A stretch of 7,325 bases of DNA from Legionellales bacterium UBA2469 (GTDB lineage: Bacteria > Pseudomonadota > Gammaproteobacteria > Legionellales > Legionellaceae), in the NCBI GenBank assembly GCA_002342175.1, contig DDPL01000085.1, positions 20,663 through 27,987 of the forward strand, in the 5' to 3' direction. The notes below the pieces were generated by a model. It saw only the letters and a list, made by a program, of their open reading frames with translations, ran no database searches and was not told the origin of the DNA. Shown here one piece after another: positions 1 through 7,133 of the stretch. Within the stretch, counting starts at the first letter, position 1. Every line of letters begins with the position of its first letter. Both the position numbers and the translations under genes were made by a program.

Positions 1-1192
1 GTGTGGGGTTGCAGAAATCAAGCAATTTGATGCTAGCGCATTTCCCACACGCATTGCAGCAGAAGTTAAAAACTTCGTACCCACTTATCCCAATGCCCAA
101 AAATTAAAAAAAACCCTTTTAGGTTTTACATCTTTTGCGATGGAAGCGGCTCACCAAGCCATGAAAGATGCGAATTTACAACCCTCTGACCCTACGCAAT
201 TTGGAGTGGTGGTCGGCTGCGGTATGATGACAGCTGAATATGAGTACTTACAACGTTTTCAACAAGCTTCTGCCAAAGATGGTAAGGTGAATTGGTCGGA
301 TATGTATGCAGCGACAGTTGATTTTTACCAACCCGCTGATTTTGCCAAAACCACATCAAATGCTGGGTTATCATCGCTTGTTCAAGCTTTTGGAGCCAAA
401 GGATACGCGACAGCGGTGCACACGGCATGTGCATCAAGTGGGCAAGCGCTTGGCCTTGCATTACAAGCCATTCGGCGTGGTGAAGCAACCCAGATTTTAG
501 CGGGTGGTTTTGATTCAATGATTCATCCTTTGGGATTATCGAGTTTCTGTTTGTTGGGTGCATTATCGACTGATAATGATGATCCTGAATTCGCAAGCCG
601 TCCTTTTGATGGCACGCGTCATGGTTTTGTACTCGGCGAGGGTGCGGCATTTTTAGTGCTCGAAGAGTGGGATAGCGCTGTTGCGCGTGGTGCGAAAATC
701 TATGCCGAATTGGCAGGTGAAGGTAATAGTTTAAGTGCGTACCGAATCACCGATTCTCATCCCAACGGTGATGGTGCGATTCAAGCGATTCAACAAGCCC
801 TTCGGAGCGCAGGTTTAGAAGCAAGTGATGTGGATTATATCAATGCACATGGCACGTCAACCAAGATGAATGATCTCAGTGAAACCAATGCCATTAAAGC
901 TGTTTTTGGTGAAAAGGCGTACCAGATTCCAGTAAGTTCAACCAAAGCACAAACCGGACATCTTATCGCAGCTGCGGGTGCGTTGGAGGCATTGATTACA
1001 GTGATGGCAATACAACATTCTGTTGCACCCATGACGGCACACTTAAGAACGCCTGACCCTGAGTGTGATTTGGATTATGTGACTGAAGGACCTCGGGAAA
1101 AATCGATTGGTGTAGCGATGAGCAATTCATTTGGATTTGGGGGCTCAAATAGCTCCTTGCTCTTTAAACATCCTGCTTGGAGGAAAAAATAA
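1..1192 (+). CDS. fabF: Beta-ketoacyl-ACP synthase, FabF/KAS II type, 5' partial
   Basis: Condenses an acyl group on its active-site cysteine with malonyl-ACP, with loss of CO2, to give a 3-ketoacyl-ACP two carbons longer (cytosolic). The reading frame is open from the left edge (first whole codon at 2) to TAA at 1190-1192, giving 396 visible residues. An internal ATG at 140 is not the start, because the preceding codons already read as family sequence (IKQFDASAFPTRIAAEVKNF). About 35 N-terminal residues lie outside the window. Numbered in the visible frame, the nucleophile is Cys143 in HTACASSGQ (codon 428-430). The catalytic histidines are His283 in NAHGTST (848-850) and His320 in KAQTGH (959-961), with Lys315 also conserved. 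The glycine-rich GFGFGGSNSS loop lies near the C-terminus. The active site is therefore complete. The stop overlaps the start of the next gene by one base, so the two are translationally coupled. The pairing with a cysteine-less partner suggests a specialised elongation enzyme, not the housekeeping FabF; this is inference. Confidence 0.93.
   Translation, partial: CGVAEIKQFDASAFPTRIAAEVKNFVPTYPNAQKLKKTLLGFTSFAMEAAHQAMKDANLQPSDPTQFGVVVGCGMMTAEYEYLQRFQQASAKDGKVNWSDMYAATVDFYQPADFAKTTSNAGLSSLVQAFGAKGYATAVHTACASSGQALGLALQAIRRGEATQILAGGFDSMIHPLGLSSFCLLGALSTDNDDPEFASRPFDGTRHGFVLGEGAAFLVLEEWDSAVARGAKIYAELAGEGNSLSAYRITDSHPNGDGAIQAIQQALRSAGLEASDVDYINAHGTSTKMNDLSETNAIKAVFGEKAYQIPVSSTKAQTGHLIAAAGALEALITVMAIQHSVAPMTAHLRTPDPECDLDYVTEGPREKSIGVAMSNSFGFGGSNSSLLFKHPAWRKK
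1179..1184 (+). promoter_or_regulatory. Ribosome binding site that decides the start of the second synthase gene
   Basis: GGAGGA lies seven bases before ATG at 1192, an ideal Shine-Dalgarno spacing. A TTG at 1177 in the same frame would lengthen the protein by five residues, but it sits next to this site and cannot use it. The start is therefore ATG 1192, inside the TAATG overlap with the upstream stop. Confidence 0.8.
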
Positions 1193-2478
1193 TGTCTCAG
1201 GCTGAACGCATTTTTATTACAGGTTACTCAGCTTTGAGTGCCGGTGGGCATCATGTTGATGAACATTGGGATGCTTTAATGGCGGGTGTCACAAAAACCG
1301 CTCCAAGCCGGGAATATGATTTAAGTACATGGGAAAATCAAATGGCCGGTGAACTGGCTAATTTTGATATGCGTCAAGCATTACCCGATCGAAAACTACT
1401 AAAAGTAATATCAAAGCAAGACGTCATGGGGCTTTATGCAGCTATTCAGGCGGCCAATCAAAGTGGTTTAACGGATTACTTGGCAGAAGGGTTGGCGAAT
1501 GATTTGGAGCGATGCGATAGAACCGGTGTTTTTGTGGGCTCTCCTGGAAATAAATATTTTCAACAATATGATTTTTTACCATTGGTCGCACAATCAAAAG
1601 GCGACATGCCGTATTTTGCAAAACATTTGAATGAAGAAGTTCACCCTATGTGGTTACTCCGAATTCTGCCCAATAACGTATTGGCATATACAGGTATTCA
1701 GTTAGGATGTAAGGGGATTAATCACAACATCACCAATCATGCTGTTGGGGGTATGCAAGCTCTGATTGAAGCCTATTGGGCAATTCAAACAGGTCAAGCA
1801 GATAGAGTAATTGTGGTCGCCTATGACATTGGAACTGAACCGCAAGCCCGTTATTACTATGAAAAATTAGGGGTATTATCTGCAACGGAGTTGGCGCCTT
1901 TTGATCAACGTCATGATGGAACCATTTTAGCAGAAGGTGCTGCAGCATTAGTTCTGGAAAGCGAAGCCAGTATGAAAGCACGCGGTGCGAAACCCCTTGC
2001 AGAATTTCTAGGTGGCAAATATACCACCGAGGGTGCAGGCTTGTTCGGATTACAAGATGATGGTCAACCATTAGCAACATTGATGCAAAAAGCGATGGAA
2101 CAATGTCATGTTCAAACAAAAGATATTCAAATGTTGGTGGCCCATGCCAATGGAAATATAAAATCAGATAACTCTGAAGCATTAGCAATTACCGCGACGT
2201 TTGGTGAAAAAGCGGTCCCGGTCACAGGGTTTAAATGGCTCATGGGGCATACGTTATGTGCATCTGGTTTAATGGATGTGGCGTTGGCTATCAAAGCATT
2301 TTCTGAAAACACCATACCTCATATTCCAAATTTTAAACGCCCAGCGGCGCACGTTTCTGCATTGGATGTGGTGACAACACCCCGTAAGACTTCCTTGGAT
2401 GCTACTGTGATGATTGTGAATCGTGGATTTGGAAGCATGAATGCTGTTGCGCTTTTGAAGGCTGTGGAAATTTCATGA
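1192..2478 (+). CDS. Beta-ketoacyl synthase homologue lacking the catalytic cysteine (chain-length-factor-like)
   Basis: A full-length thiolase/KAS-fold protein of 428 residues. It aligns without gaps to the KS upstream around the nucleophile elbow. The synthase motif T-A-C-[AT]-S-[SG]-G corresponds here to N-H-A-V-G-G-M, so the cysteine is Ala184 (codon GCT, 1741-1743). A nearby cysteine, Cys173 in LGCKG, is eleven residues too early to replace it. The other catalytic positions remain: His318 in VAHANGN, Lys348 in GFKWLMGH and His353. The C-terminal glycine loop survives as RGFGSMN. In type II polyketide systems and aryl-polyene systems such cysteine-less homologues (KS-beta, chain length factor) form heterodimers with the active KS and set chain length; C-to-A or C-to-Q variants of KAS enzymes can also decarboxylate malonyl-ACP. 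I infer that it pairs with the upstream KS. Rhizobial acpXL clusters likewise carry two adjacent fabF-type genes. Its TGA overlaps the next ATG (ATGA). Automatic annotation would probably call it a second FabF, which would overstate its activity. Confidence 0.88.
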   Translation: MSQAERIFITGYSALSAGGHHVDEHWDALMAGVTKTAPSREYDLSTWENQMAGELANFDMRQALPDRKLLKVISKQDVMGLYAAIQAANQSGLTDYLAEGLANDLERCDRTGVFVGSPGNKYFQQYDFLPLVAQSKGDMPYFAKHLNEEVHPMWLLRILPNNVLAYTGIQLGCKGINHNITNHAVGGMQALIEAYWAIQTGQADRVIVVAYDIGTEPQARYYYEKLGVLSATELAPFDQRHDGTILAEGAAALVLESEASMKARGAKPLAEFLGGKYTTEGAGLFGLQDDGQPLATLMQKAMEQCHVQTKDIQMLVAHANGNIKSDNSEALAITATFGEKAVPVTGFKWLMGHTLCASGLMDVALAIKAFSENTIPHIPNFKRPAAHVSALDVVTTPRKTSLDATVMIVNRGFGSMNAVALLKAVEIS

Positions 2479-3320
2479 ACGCGCTAGAATCTAAAGTTCT
2501 GGACAGTCCAATTAATTCATGGGGAAAACTGATGTATCGGTTTTTTCCATACCGAAAACAAGTCATCCACGCGAATATTGAACAAGCGTTTGGTGATAAT
2601 TTATCTTTGGATGCGAAAACACATTTGGTTAAAGCCTTTTACTCACATCTAGGCTTAATTATTAAAGAAACCCTTCAATTGCGATTTTTGAGTGAAGAAA
2701 AGCTAAAAAGTAAGGTCAATGTCGAGGGACTTGAACATTTGCTCAGTGTCGCTGAAAAAGGTAAAGGCGTATTGGTATTAACCGGGCATTTTGGAAATTG
2801 GGAATTTGCACCTTTGGGAGGCATGCAACAATTTAAACAATTTACCGGACAATTGCATTTTGTTCGTCGTGAATTAGGTTGGAAATTTGTTGAAAAGTTA
2901 TTATTTAAGCGATACCACAATGCTGGATTACGCGTGATTGGCAAAAAGAATGCACTCGATAGAATTTTAAATGCCTTAGAACAAAATCATGGGGTGGTTT
3001 TTGTTCTTGACCAACATGCACTCACGGTTAATAAAGATGGGATTGCCGTAGAATTTTTTGGTAAAAAAGCCGGAACTTATCGCAGTTTAGCGATGATTGC
3101 CAATTATACGGATGTCGATGTGGTACCCGCCGCGGGTTATCGCACAGCAGATAATCAACATGTTTTAAAATTCTATCCGCCCATTTCTCTTATCAAGTCA
3201 AAAGATACTATTTATGATAATACCTTGCGTTATAACCAAATTTTAGAACAAATTATTCTTGAACAACCGGTTCAATGGTGGTGGTTGCATAAGCGCTGGA
3301 AATTGAAAGAAAAGACTTAA
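2475..3320 (+). CDS. LpxL/HtrB-family lysophospholipid (lipid A) acyltransferase
   Basis: Transfers an acyl chain from acyl-ACP to a hydroxyl on a lipid acceptor, typically the secondary acylation of lipid A at the inner face of the inner membrane. The 281 residues show the family blocks in order: NIEQAFG near 34-40; the catalytic HX4E box GHFGNWE at 104-110 (His105, codon 2787-2789; Glu110); FVRREL at 129-134; VFVLDQHA at 175-182; EFFGKKAGT at 193-201; and the closing QWWWLHKRWK at 267-276. ATG 2475 overlaps the upstream TGA (ATGA). There is no strong Shine-Dalgarno, and I found no in-frame ATG, GTG or TTG in the about 75 bases before it, so translation probably depends on re-initiation. It is shorter than typical LpxL (about 300 residues): the usual N-terminal hydrophobic anchor is not evident before the NIEQAF block. 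Its position after two KAS-type genes resembles rhizobial lpxXL, the transferase for the very-long-chain fatty acid, but that specificity is inferred from context only. Confidence 0.88.
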   Translation: MNALESKVLDSPINSWGKLMYRFFPYRKQVIHANIEQAFGDNLSLDAKTHLVKAFYSHLGLIIKETLQLRFLSEEKLKSKVNVEGLEHLLSVAEKGKGVLVLTGHFGNWEFAPLGGMQQFKQFTGQLHFVRRELGWKFVEKLLFKRYHNAGLRVIGKKNALDRILNALEQNHGVVFVLDQHALTVNKDGIAVEFFGKKAGTYRSLAMIANYTDVDVVPAAGYRTADNQHVLKFYPPISLIKSKDTIYDNTLRYNQILEQIILEQPVQWWWLHKRWKLKEKT

Positions 3321-3327
3321 ATTTCTG

Positions 3328-3371
3328 AAAGGCGACTGTTGTGCAGTTAAGGTAGCCTTTTTAGTTTTTTT
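3328..3371 (+). terminator. Rho-independent terminator of the synthase-acyltransferase operon
   Basis: It begins eight bases after the acyltransferase stop. The arms AAAGGC (3328-3333) and GCCTTT (3355-3360) enclose an inner stem ACTG (3335-3338) / CAGT (3344-3347) with a 5-base loop and an asymmetric bulge (1 base against 7). The descending arm runs into a T-rich tract, TTTTTAGTTTTTTT, to 3371. The 3' arm and T-tract lie inside the last codons of the convergent - strand gene. Read on the - strand, the hairpin is followed by no T-run, so it should work mainly for + strand transcripts. Confidence 0.65.
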
Positions 3372-6300
3372 GTTTGCATTAAGCAAGTGTCTAATGACTC
3401 ATAAACTCGACAACTTTTTAGGACATTTAAATGGGATTGCAGGATATAATTATCTATCTCTTGAGGATGTCTCAATTGCCCAATAATTTGCGATGCTGCC
3501 TCTATTTCTTCTTGACGAGTGCTTGATTTAAACCAGCGATGAGATGAATCAACTTTTTGTCTCTTATGGGTAATAAAATCCTGAAGTATTAAAATATTTT
3601 TTATCAGTTTGAATTTTTCAGAATCGGATAACAAATGAGGAGTTTCGATGCGTATTTCTTTCATCAAATGGTTTAATAAACATGAGATGTTTTCATGTAT
3701 TGGATCTTGGAGGGGCCCCAGCATCAAATGTTTAAAAAAGATAAAAGCAGTACTCTCATGATGAACGCGTATTGATGGATTTAGCAAATCATCTTTAAAT
3801 GTTTTTGATTCGGTTAAGAAATTTAAAAGTAAATTTGAATGCATCAATGATATTAAAGATTGAGATTGATGAAGTTCATGCAAGAATAATTCATGATGTT
3901 GCGTGGGCAATACTTTCAATGTCCAAACCACTTGTTGTGCATTAAATTGATGTTGTGAAACCCAGGATGCAATCTCTTGGTCAGGTAAATGATGTGAAGT
4001 ATTATTGAGATTATCCAAATGTTTCTTTAGTTCAATGAAAAACTCATATTGATGTTGCGCTTTAAGTTTTTGAGTGCAAATCGATGGTAATGCATGAATA
4101 GCGGTATGCTGAGTCATTTGGTTTAACATCCAATTCCATTGTGATTCTTCAGGTAAAAAATCCAAAAGTACCTCAACGGAAGGGTGGCTTAAAGCAAATT
4201 CATCCTCTTCTACGAGGAAGAAATGTTCGATAAATGCATCTCTTTTTTCTTTGGGGATCAAAGTTAAAAAAGTTTTTAATGATGCCGGATAGGAAAATAA
4301 ATCTCGAGCGTAGTCAATATTAATGAAAAGGTGATGCTCTTTTTGAGGAATAATGGAAAACATTTCCGCAATGGTGTCTGGATTTTTGATGCATGCGCTT
4401 AAAATATCGAATACATGCGGCCCCATGAAAATAAGTCTTTGCTCCTCAAGAGAAAAAAGGTTTAAAACCATTTTAAATGATTGGTGATGGGGAGCTATCA
4501 ATTTCAACATTTTTTGATTTTGAGGTGCTTGAAAAAAAGATTTCTGCATATCCATTGGAATTTTAGAAAGCAAATATTCAAATGCTCTTGGATTTGGTGC
4601 AGAAAAACAAAACAAGGGTGTATTTGAAGTATTTTTTAAAAATAAAATATTTAACCATTCAGATTCAGGAATGTGCTTAAAGAAATGCTGTAAACAGCCC
4701 AGTTGTGTCGCACCACGAAATAAAATTGCTGAGCGATATCCTTGTGGGAAAATAGATTGTTCATGAAATTCAGATGGAATTTTTGTGAGCAGATACTCAA
4801 AAGAATCTTCATGAGTCGCGGCATGATAGAGCAAATTCGTGCATGTATCTGGATAGATAATATAATCCTGGAGTGATGCCGAAGGGAGTAATTCAAATAT
4901 ATTTTTCAAAAGTGTTGGAAACTGAGATGCTTTTTTTAAAAAATATTGTGCGTGTTTTTTAAATGGCTGAAGTAATGAAATCAAATCCTGGGCGCTTAAG
5001 GCCGAAAATAGCAAATAAAAAGATTCTGCATTTTCAATGGCTTGTTCTAAAAGTGATGGGCGTCGAGGCCCGTGGCTTCGAATCAGGTAAACATAATCCT
5101 CTGGTTGTAACATGTTGAGTAAAACACTCAGTTTTGAAGGATGGGCCAATAGATTTTGTAAGAGTTTAAAAAGAAGGCGTTCAGCATGAACGAAAGGGGA
5201 TTCATAATAAGGTAAATTTAATATATCCAAACGATCATTGGGGGATAGTCGTGTAAGCATACTTAATAGGATTTCAGGAGTATTCACAAATAGATGGGCG
5301 ATGGCATTAGATGTGTCATCTGGCAATTTTAAGATATGTCCTAAATCTTTATCGGCAATATGCGGAAGCCATGCCACTAAGTCTTTAAATTGACAAGAGT
5401 TCCAAATTTTTTGTACAGTGCTCACCTGCTGTTGTCTAGACGGTGGTAATAAAAGATACTCTTCAAGTGTTAAAGATTCAAAGTCTGATAAGTGAAGCGG
5501 TTGTTGAAGACATAACAATTCTTGAATTTTTAAAGGTCGAATATTGGTAAAAATTTTAGCGATTTGATGCACTAAAAAAAATGTTTCGTTAGGCGCAAAA
5601 TGGGGTAACAAATAGCTTATAATCTTTTGTTGTTGCGTGTCTAACAACGCCAATTGTATTTGTTGGAAGATGTCCGGTGCAAATTGTTGTGCGATACAGT
5701 ATTGGGTTTTAGAGTCAAAATATTGATAACCCTGCTTCATTTTTTCTGGAATGCTGGCATTGGGGAAAAAGTTCATGGGTGTCATACCACCAACCCCAAC
5801 ATTAACTCTTTTAATTTCACAATGGTTTTCCATCACAACTTTGGCGAATTCTTGCATGATTTCAAGTAAAGTTGATTCTTTGACTTTACGAGGATTCCAT
5901 TCAATGGAATCTAAACACAAGTTACCGATTTGGCTGCGCCATGCGTAGGATTGCGCGACGATGTCATAATCATGATGATTGATTTGATGGGATATCATTT
6001 TGGGAGAAGTAGAGGAATTTTTTTTGGCTTTTAGAAGAACATAAAAACCATTGTCTTGTAGTTGAATGCCATTTAAAACGCATTGCTCTGCATGTCCTCC
6101 AATGTGCTGACAACATTCTGGAATGATATTGCCAAGGATAAGAGCATGCTTATCATGAGGATGAAGTTTTATCCAGGTAAATTGTTTGCTTTTATCGGTT
6201 ATCTCCACATCGGGTAGATGATCGTGATGTTTGTATGGCCACTTTTGTCGAATCACGTCGAGCCCTTTGTCAAAGACCTCTTCAGCAATGACATAATGTT

Positions 6301-7099
6301 TACAGAGGTTAGCAAAAGATAAGTCGTGAACAGCATTTTTATATTTATGTGATATCGCAAGCATTCGAGCATCTTTTAAACTTTTAGGCACGGTGCTAAT
6401 TTTATCGGCTTGTGCGAAAAAACATAGCGCATTAAAACCCTCGTTTTGGATGAATCGTCTCCATTCCTGAATTTCACTGATAAGATGTTTTGAAGGAAGA
6501 TGATGAAGATGAACAATCAGTGCATCATGATAGGGAAAACGAATCTTATGATCGGTTTTCTTAAAGAGTTTTACAAATTGACTAGCAATTTTTTGAATAT
6601 TTTTTTCAATGTTGTGATTAGCTTCATAAAATAAAACCATGAGTCTATAAGCGGATTGATAAGCATTTAAATCAATACATGTGCTTTTCTCAACCAATAA
6701 TGCAATTTTTCGGTAAGCTTCTGAAAGTCTTAAAAAAACCACTCTCAATTCAGGAGTTATGGTAAAGTATTGATAAGTTTGATTCAGCTTATCTAGATGG
6801 TTTGCATCGTTTTGCCAGTCCTTTAAATGATCTGGAATATGAATGCTGGTCTGGTTTTGAAAAACTTGTTGTAAAACGTATTGCAATCGAGGATATTGTT
6901 GAAAAGGCTCAGAAAGAATTTCTGTTTGAATTTGCTTTGAAGATAACCCTTGTTGCGTAAAATAAATTGATTTTAATGATTGTTGTAATTGCTCGATAGG
7001 CGAAACCGCACAAGGTTTAATTTCATTTTTGCAGATTTTTTTTTCAAGTTCTGCAAGAATACCTTCGGGTGTTAAAAAGGGGTGATTTAAATAGATCAT
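3347..7099 (-). CDS. Very large repeat-containing protein of unknown function, candidate secreted effector
   Basis: 1250 residues, uninterrupted from ATG at 7097-7099 to TAA at 3347-3349. I cannot assign a function. Layout: about 1-300, mostly helical and unrecognised; about 305-470, a compact Cys-containing domain with ECCQHIGG (328-335), VAQSYAWR (381-388), LDSIEWN (396-402) and NVGVGGMTP (433-441); about 570-994, a solenoid of degenerate repeats of about 36 residues; about 1000-1250, helical, ending in a basic tail (KKLKRLP). There is no signal peptide, no transmembrane segment and no recognisable catalytic motif. The repeats and style resemble Legionella/Coxiella effector proteins (recalled, not searched). 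The last 30 residues lack a clear acidic E-block, so Dot/Icm export is only a guess. The start is bounded by an in-frame TGA three codons upstream (7106-7108); there is no clear Shine-Dalgarno before it. It is visibly more AT-rich than the synthase genes and converges on their operon, so it is probably regulated and acquired separately. Confidence 0.85.
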   Translation of the reverse strand: MIYLNHPFLTPEGILAELEKKICKNEIKPCAVSPIEQLQQSLKSIYFTQQGLSSKQIQTEILSEPFQQYPRLQYVLQQVFQNQTSIHIPDHLKDWQNDANHLDKLNQTYQYFTITPELRVVFLRLSEAYRKIALLVEKSTCIDLNAYQSAYRLMVLFYEANHNIEKNIQKIASQFVKLFKKTDHKIRFPYHDALIVHLHHLPSKHLISEIQEWRRFIQNEGFNALCFFAQADKISTVPKSLKDARMLAISHKYKNAVHDLSFANLCKHYVIAEEVFDKGLDVIRQKWPYKHHDHLPDVEITDKSKQFTWIKLHPHDKHALILGNIIPECCQHIGGHAEQCVLNGIQLQDNGFYVLLKAKKNSSTSPKMISHQINHHDYDIVAQSYAWRSQIGNLCLDSIEWNPRKVKESTLLEIMQEFAKVVMENHCEIKRVNVGVGGMTPMNFFPNASIPEKMKQGYQYFDSKTQYCIAQQFAPDIFQQIQLALLDTQQQKIISYLLPHFAPNETFFLVHQIAKIFTNIRPLKIQELLCLQQPLHLSDFESLTLEEYLLLPPSRQQQVSTVQKIWNSCQFKDLVAWLPHIADKDLGHILKLPDDTSNAIAHLFVNTPEILLSMLTRLSPNDRLDILNLPYYESPFVHAERLLFKLLQNLLAHPSKLSVLLNMLQPEDYVYLIRSHGPRRPSLLEQAIENAESFYLLFSALSAQDLISLLQPFKKHAQYFLKKASQFPTLLKNIFELLPSASLQDYIIYPDTCTNLLYHAATHEDSFEYLLTKIPSEFHEQSIFPQGYRSAILFRGATQLGCLQHFFKHIPESEWLNILFLKNTSNTPLFCFSAPNPRAFEYLLSKIPMDMQKSFFQAPQNQKMLKLIAPHHQSFKMVLNLFSLEEQRLIFMGPHVFDILSACIKNPDTIAEMFSIIPQKEHHLFINIDYARDLFSYPASLKTFLTLIPKEKRDAFIEHFFLVEEDEFALSHPSVEVLLDFLPEESQWNWMLNQMTQHTAIHALPSICTQKLKAQHQYEFFIELKKHLDNLNNTSHHLPDQEIASWVSQHQFNAQQVVWTLKVLPTQHHELFLHELHQSQSLISLMHSNLLLNFLTESKTFKDDLLNPSIRVHHESTAFIFFKHLMLGPLQDPIHENISCLLNHLMKEIRIETPHLLSDSEKFKLIKNILILQDFITHKRQKVDSSHRWFKSSTRQEEIEAASQIIGQLRHPQEIDNYILQSHLNVLKSCRVYESLDTCLMQTKKLKRLP
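4118..5389 (-). repeat. About 12 degenerate 36-residue helical repeats (protein solenoid)
   Basis: Within residues 571-994 a pattern [N/H]-P-x-[S/A]-[F/L]-x-x-[F/L]-[L/F]-x-x-[I/L]-P-x-x-x recurs. Units begin near residues 571, 607, 653, 690, 727, 763, 799, 836, 871, 906, 937 and 972. Clear examples are HEDSFEYLLTKIPSEF, NPRAFEYLLSKIPMDM, NPDTIAEMFSIIPQKE, YPASLKTFLTLIPKEK and HPSVEVLLDFLPEESQ. Spacing is mostly 35-37, with one of 31 and one of 46. Some inter-unit segments (TNLLYHAAT before 763, NTPLFCFSA before 836) resemble the T-x-L-H-x-A-A turn of ankyrin-like repeats. I recall Legionella proteins with regular repeats of this kind (NPESLK...LYPE...GNTVLHYAA); this would be a strongly diverged relative. 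Expected role: a protein-binding scaffold. Confidence 0.7.
5690..6148 (-). other. Cys-rich 'CCQ-IGG / AQSYAWR / DSIEWN' domain in the large protein
   Basis: Residues about 318-470 of the 1250-residue protein form a strand-rich block unlike its helical surroundings. Landmarks are ALILGNIIPECCQHIGGH (Cys329, Cys330), EQC (Cys340), the strand NGFYVLLKAKK, VAQSYAWR, GNLCLDSIEWNP, NVGVGGMTP and GYQYFDSKTQYCIA. I recall similar runs (TDCCQ..GG, a gap, AQSW.WR, then DNIE) in scattered bacterial and phage proteins with a possible acetyltransferase-like fold, but I cannot name a validated family. Between FYVLL and VAQSYAW there is a low-complexity Ser/His-rich stretch (about 361-377) that looks like a surface-loop insertion. 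The Cys/His cluster at 329-340 (two Cys, His332, His336, Cys340) could bind metal; that is speculation. Confidence 0.5.
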
Positions 7100-7127
7100 C
7101 GTGATTCATGTAATGCATCATTGATTA

Positions 7128-7133
7128 ATTATA
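7128..7133 (-). promoter_or_regulatory. Candidate -10 element for the large - strand gene
   Basis: Read on the - strand this is TATAAT, a perfect -10 hexamer, placing a start of transcription near 7121 and a leader of about 22 bases before ATG 7099. The sequence 17 bases further upstream on the - strand (TTTTCT) is a poor -35. A 5-7-5 dyad, TGATT at 7122-7126 and AATCA at 7134-7138, surrounds the hexamer and could be an operator. In AT-rich DNA such matches are common, so support is weak. Confidence 0.3.

Noticed and set aside
192..650. 152-codon open frame on the - strand inside the first synthase
   Set aside because: It lies wholly antisense to a gene with a complete KAS active site; its translation shows only His/Gln-rich shadow sequence.
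1177..1191. TTG start giving five extra residues to the second synthase
   Set aside because: The only good Shine-Dalgarno (1179-1184) lies inside this extension and is ideally spaced for ATG 1192.
1730..2188. 152-codon open frame on the - strand inside the second synthase
   Set aside because: Antisense to conserved KAS-fold coding sequence, with no recognisable domain and no ribosome binding site seen.
5654..5948. Two + strand open frames of 65-71 codons
   Set aside because: Both are antisense to the conserved Cys-rich domain of the large - strand gene and have no independent support.
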